Shown here: positions 62,921 to 64,000 of the stretch, in pieces
Numbering within the stretch: the stretch's first letter is position 1
How the letters are laid out: each line of letters starts with the position of its first letter
Origin: Adhaeribacter aerolatus
GTDB lineage: Bacteria; Bacteroidota; Bacteroidia; Cytophagales; Hymenobacteraceae
DNA: 64,000 nt
Assembly (NCBI RefSeq): GCF_007991635.1
Contig: NZ_BJYS01000041.1
Location: 19,411-83,410 of the forward strand
Reading direction: 5' to 3'
The notes under the pieces: generated by a model
The model's database searches: none
Seen by the model: the letters and a program-made list of their open reading frames with translations, nothing else
What the model was told of the DNA's origin: nothing
Made by a program: the position numbers and the translations under genes

Positions 62921-63416
62921 CGTCTTTTTAGGGGTAACCAAAATGATGACATTTTTTCGCATTTATAAAGTTGCCACTTCAAAGGTAATGAGTCTATAAT
63001 AACTTTGAAATTCTGCTACCAGCCTTTCACAAGTAACATTTAAGCTAGTTTAACCGGAAGACCTGATACGTTTACAAATGTTGCAGCCATTAAAATTTAA
63101 AAAGTCCCGAAGGGCTTTAACATTTGTTAATAATTAGCTTCTACTGGTTTAATGGTATCATCACATGCCCAACCCCCTAACACAATCCAGGTTCCTATTG
63201 CTGGTGAAGCAAGAAAGCCTATAATAAAATACTTCCAAAATTTCCCCCTTGTCAAAAAACATATCCTTACAAGGGTATATAGAAAAAATATGTTAAAAAC
63301 TTTATTTTAAATAGATTTCACTATATAGGAAACTAATGCCTTTGCAGTAAGTATATTCACCTATTCTAACGGTATAAACCCTTAGTAGATAGTAAAAAAC
63401 ACTTAGCAGTTGGAGA
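62921..63416. other. Intergenic region right of the element
   Basis: Apart from a possible 42-residue frame on the minus strand (63127-63255) nothing was recognised in these about 496 bp. Confidence 0.45.
63127..63255 (-). CDS. Possible small membrane peptide
   Basis: A 42-codon frame from TTG (63255-63253) reads MTRGKFWKYFIIGFLASPAI and continues through a hydrophobic, glycine-rich stretch to WACDDTIKPVEANY. The hydrophobic composition and basic N-terminus are those of a small membrane protein. There is no family or conservation evidence, so it is tentative. Confidence 0.3.
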   Translation of the reverse strand: MTRGKFWKYFIIGFLASPAIGTWIVLGGWACDDTIKPVEANY

Positions 63417-63425
63417 TTGGAGCGC

Positions 63426-63956
63426 ATGGTTAATACATTTGGGATACCTATAATTCCCTACAACGATAAATTAAGAGTAAAGAAATTACACGAATACGAG
63501 ATTCTGGATAGCCATTCGGAAGGTTCTTTCAAACACATAGCTTCTTTAGCAGCCCATATCTTTAAAGTTCCTATTGCCTTGGTGTCGTTTGTGGATGCCG
63601 AAAGAGTTTGGTTTAAGGCCAATGTAGGCATGGAAGGGGTAAACGAAGTAGACCGGGGCGTAAGTTTATGTTCTTTGTCTATTCTGAATGACGACTTAAC
63701 CATTATTCCGGATGCCTTAAAAGAACCATGTTTGCTAGCCAACCCTTTAGTTGCTGGCAGCTTTGGGTTGAGGTTTTACGCCGCTGCCCCTTTAAAAACA
63801 GCAGATGGTTACAATCTGGGTTCTGTTTGTATTGTCGATAAGGAGCCCCGGGATTTTAATGCGGCCGACAAGTCAATGTTAGCTCACCTGGCTGATTCAG
63901 TTATGAAAGAACTGGAACTGTGGAAGCTAAAGAAACAACATAAACTAGCCAGTTAA
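63426..63956 (+). CDS. GAF domain protein
   Basis: The ATG at 63426 gives 176 residues (an in-frame TTG at 63417 adds three). The protein is a single GAF domain with the opening of the family found in many Bacteroidota sensors: RVKKLHEYEILDSHSEGSFK, IFKVPIALVSFVDAERVWFK, GVSLCSLSILNDD and FYAAAPLKTADGYNLGSVCI. Free-standing GAF domains bind small ligands or act as redox sensors; CSLS could hold a regulatory cysteine. No output domain follows within the window. Confidence 0.88.
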   Translation: MVNTFGIPIIPYNDKLRVKKLHEYEILDSHSEGSFKHIASLAAHIFKVPIALVSFVDAERVWFKANVGMEGVNEVDRGVSLCSLSILNDDLTIIPDALKEPCLLANPLVAGSFGLRFYAAAPLKTADGYNLGSVCIVDKEPRDFNAADKSMLAHLADSVMKELELWKLKKQHKLAS

Positions 63957-64000
63957 ACTTTTACTGATGCAGCAAATAGAAAAGCCCTTTTCATTCTAGT

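Overview
The window is a chromosomal segment of a Bacteroidota bacterium, most likely Cytophagia/Hymenobacteraceae (Adhaeribacter or Rufibacter-like; this is inference, no search was run). The evidence is a giant SprB-repeat protein with a type IX secretion (T9SS) type B C-terminal domain next to a PorP/SprF-like partner, two TonB-dependent receptors, DUF5723, DUF1080, DUF4397 and DUF2795 proteins, and promoters of the Bacteroidota form TTTG-N19-21-TAnnTTTG, best seen upstream of the tRNA gene at 55319.

Layout. 1-5557: secreted adhesin (cut by the window edge) and its PorP/SprF partner. 5923-8641: an NtrC-type response regulator overlapping its histidine kinase. 8885-13766: an M13 peptidase lipoprotein, a DUF4397 lipoprotein and a CDF metal transporter, separated by gene-poor DNA rich in dispersed repeats. 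13885-15758: a small accessory patch with an AT-rich orphan gene and a deleted RAYT/IS200-like transposase between inverted repeats. 15916-28678: housekeeping and envelope genes (Pif1-like helicase, MOSC protein, solitary MreB paralogue, four-helix sensor domain, AI-2E transporter, glycerophosphodiesterase, Gfo/Idh/MocA oxidoreductase, trypsin-like protease, DinB-fold protein). 28981-36487: two TonB-dependent receptors and EttA, all leftward. 36803-55181: DUF349 protein, outer-membrane proteins, a lone ABC ATPase, methyltransferases, a GT22-like mannosyltransferase, zinc alcohol dehydrogenase, a frameshifted phosphatase-like gene, DJ-1/PfpI protein, lipase, DNA polymerase IV, DUF1080 hydrolase, HemW and a BamA/TamA-family protein.

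55319-62920 is the most unusual part: an initiator tRNA gene whose 3' end is the left attachment site of a 7.5-kb AT-rich integrative element. The right attachment site (14 identical bases) is at 62862. The leftward genes are the mobility module: tyrosine integrase, an unassigned protein, an excisionase-like HTH protein, a replication-initiation protein of the filamentous-phage/plasmid type and an HTH protein resembling terminase small subunits. The rightward genes are cargo: a free-standing copy of the ClpC N-terminal (substrate-receptor) domain with a new C-terminal domain, a small partner 2 bp downstream, a four-helix membrane protein and an unassigned 291-residue protein. No capsid, relaxase or conjugation genes are visible. 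The cargo is the best candidate for an undescribed system, possibly one that interferes with or borrows ClpCP proteolysis. A GAF-domain gene follows the element.

Several repeat families recur between genes: a two-palindrome REP-like element (8647, 8713, 12713, 13885), a G/C-block palindrome (11369, 34754, 51732, diverged at 53324), an AT-rich palindrome (23138, 39361) and a longer repeat (11098, 25835).
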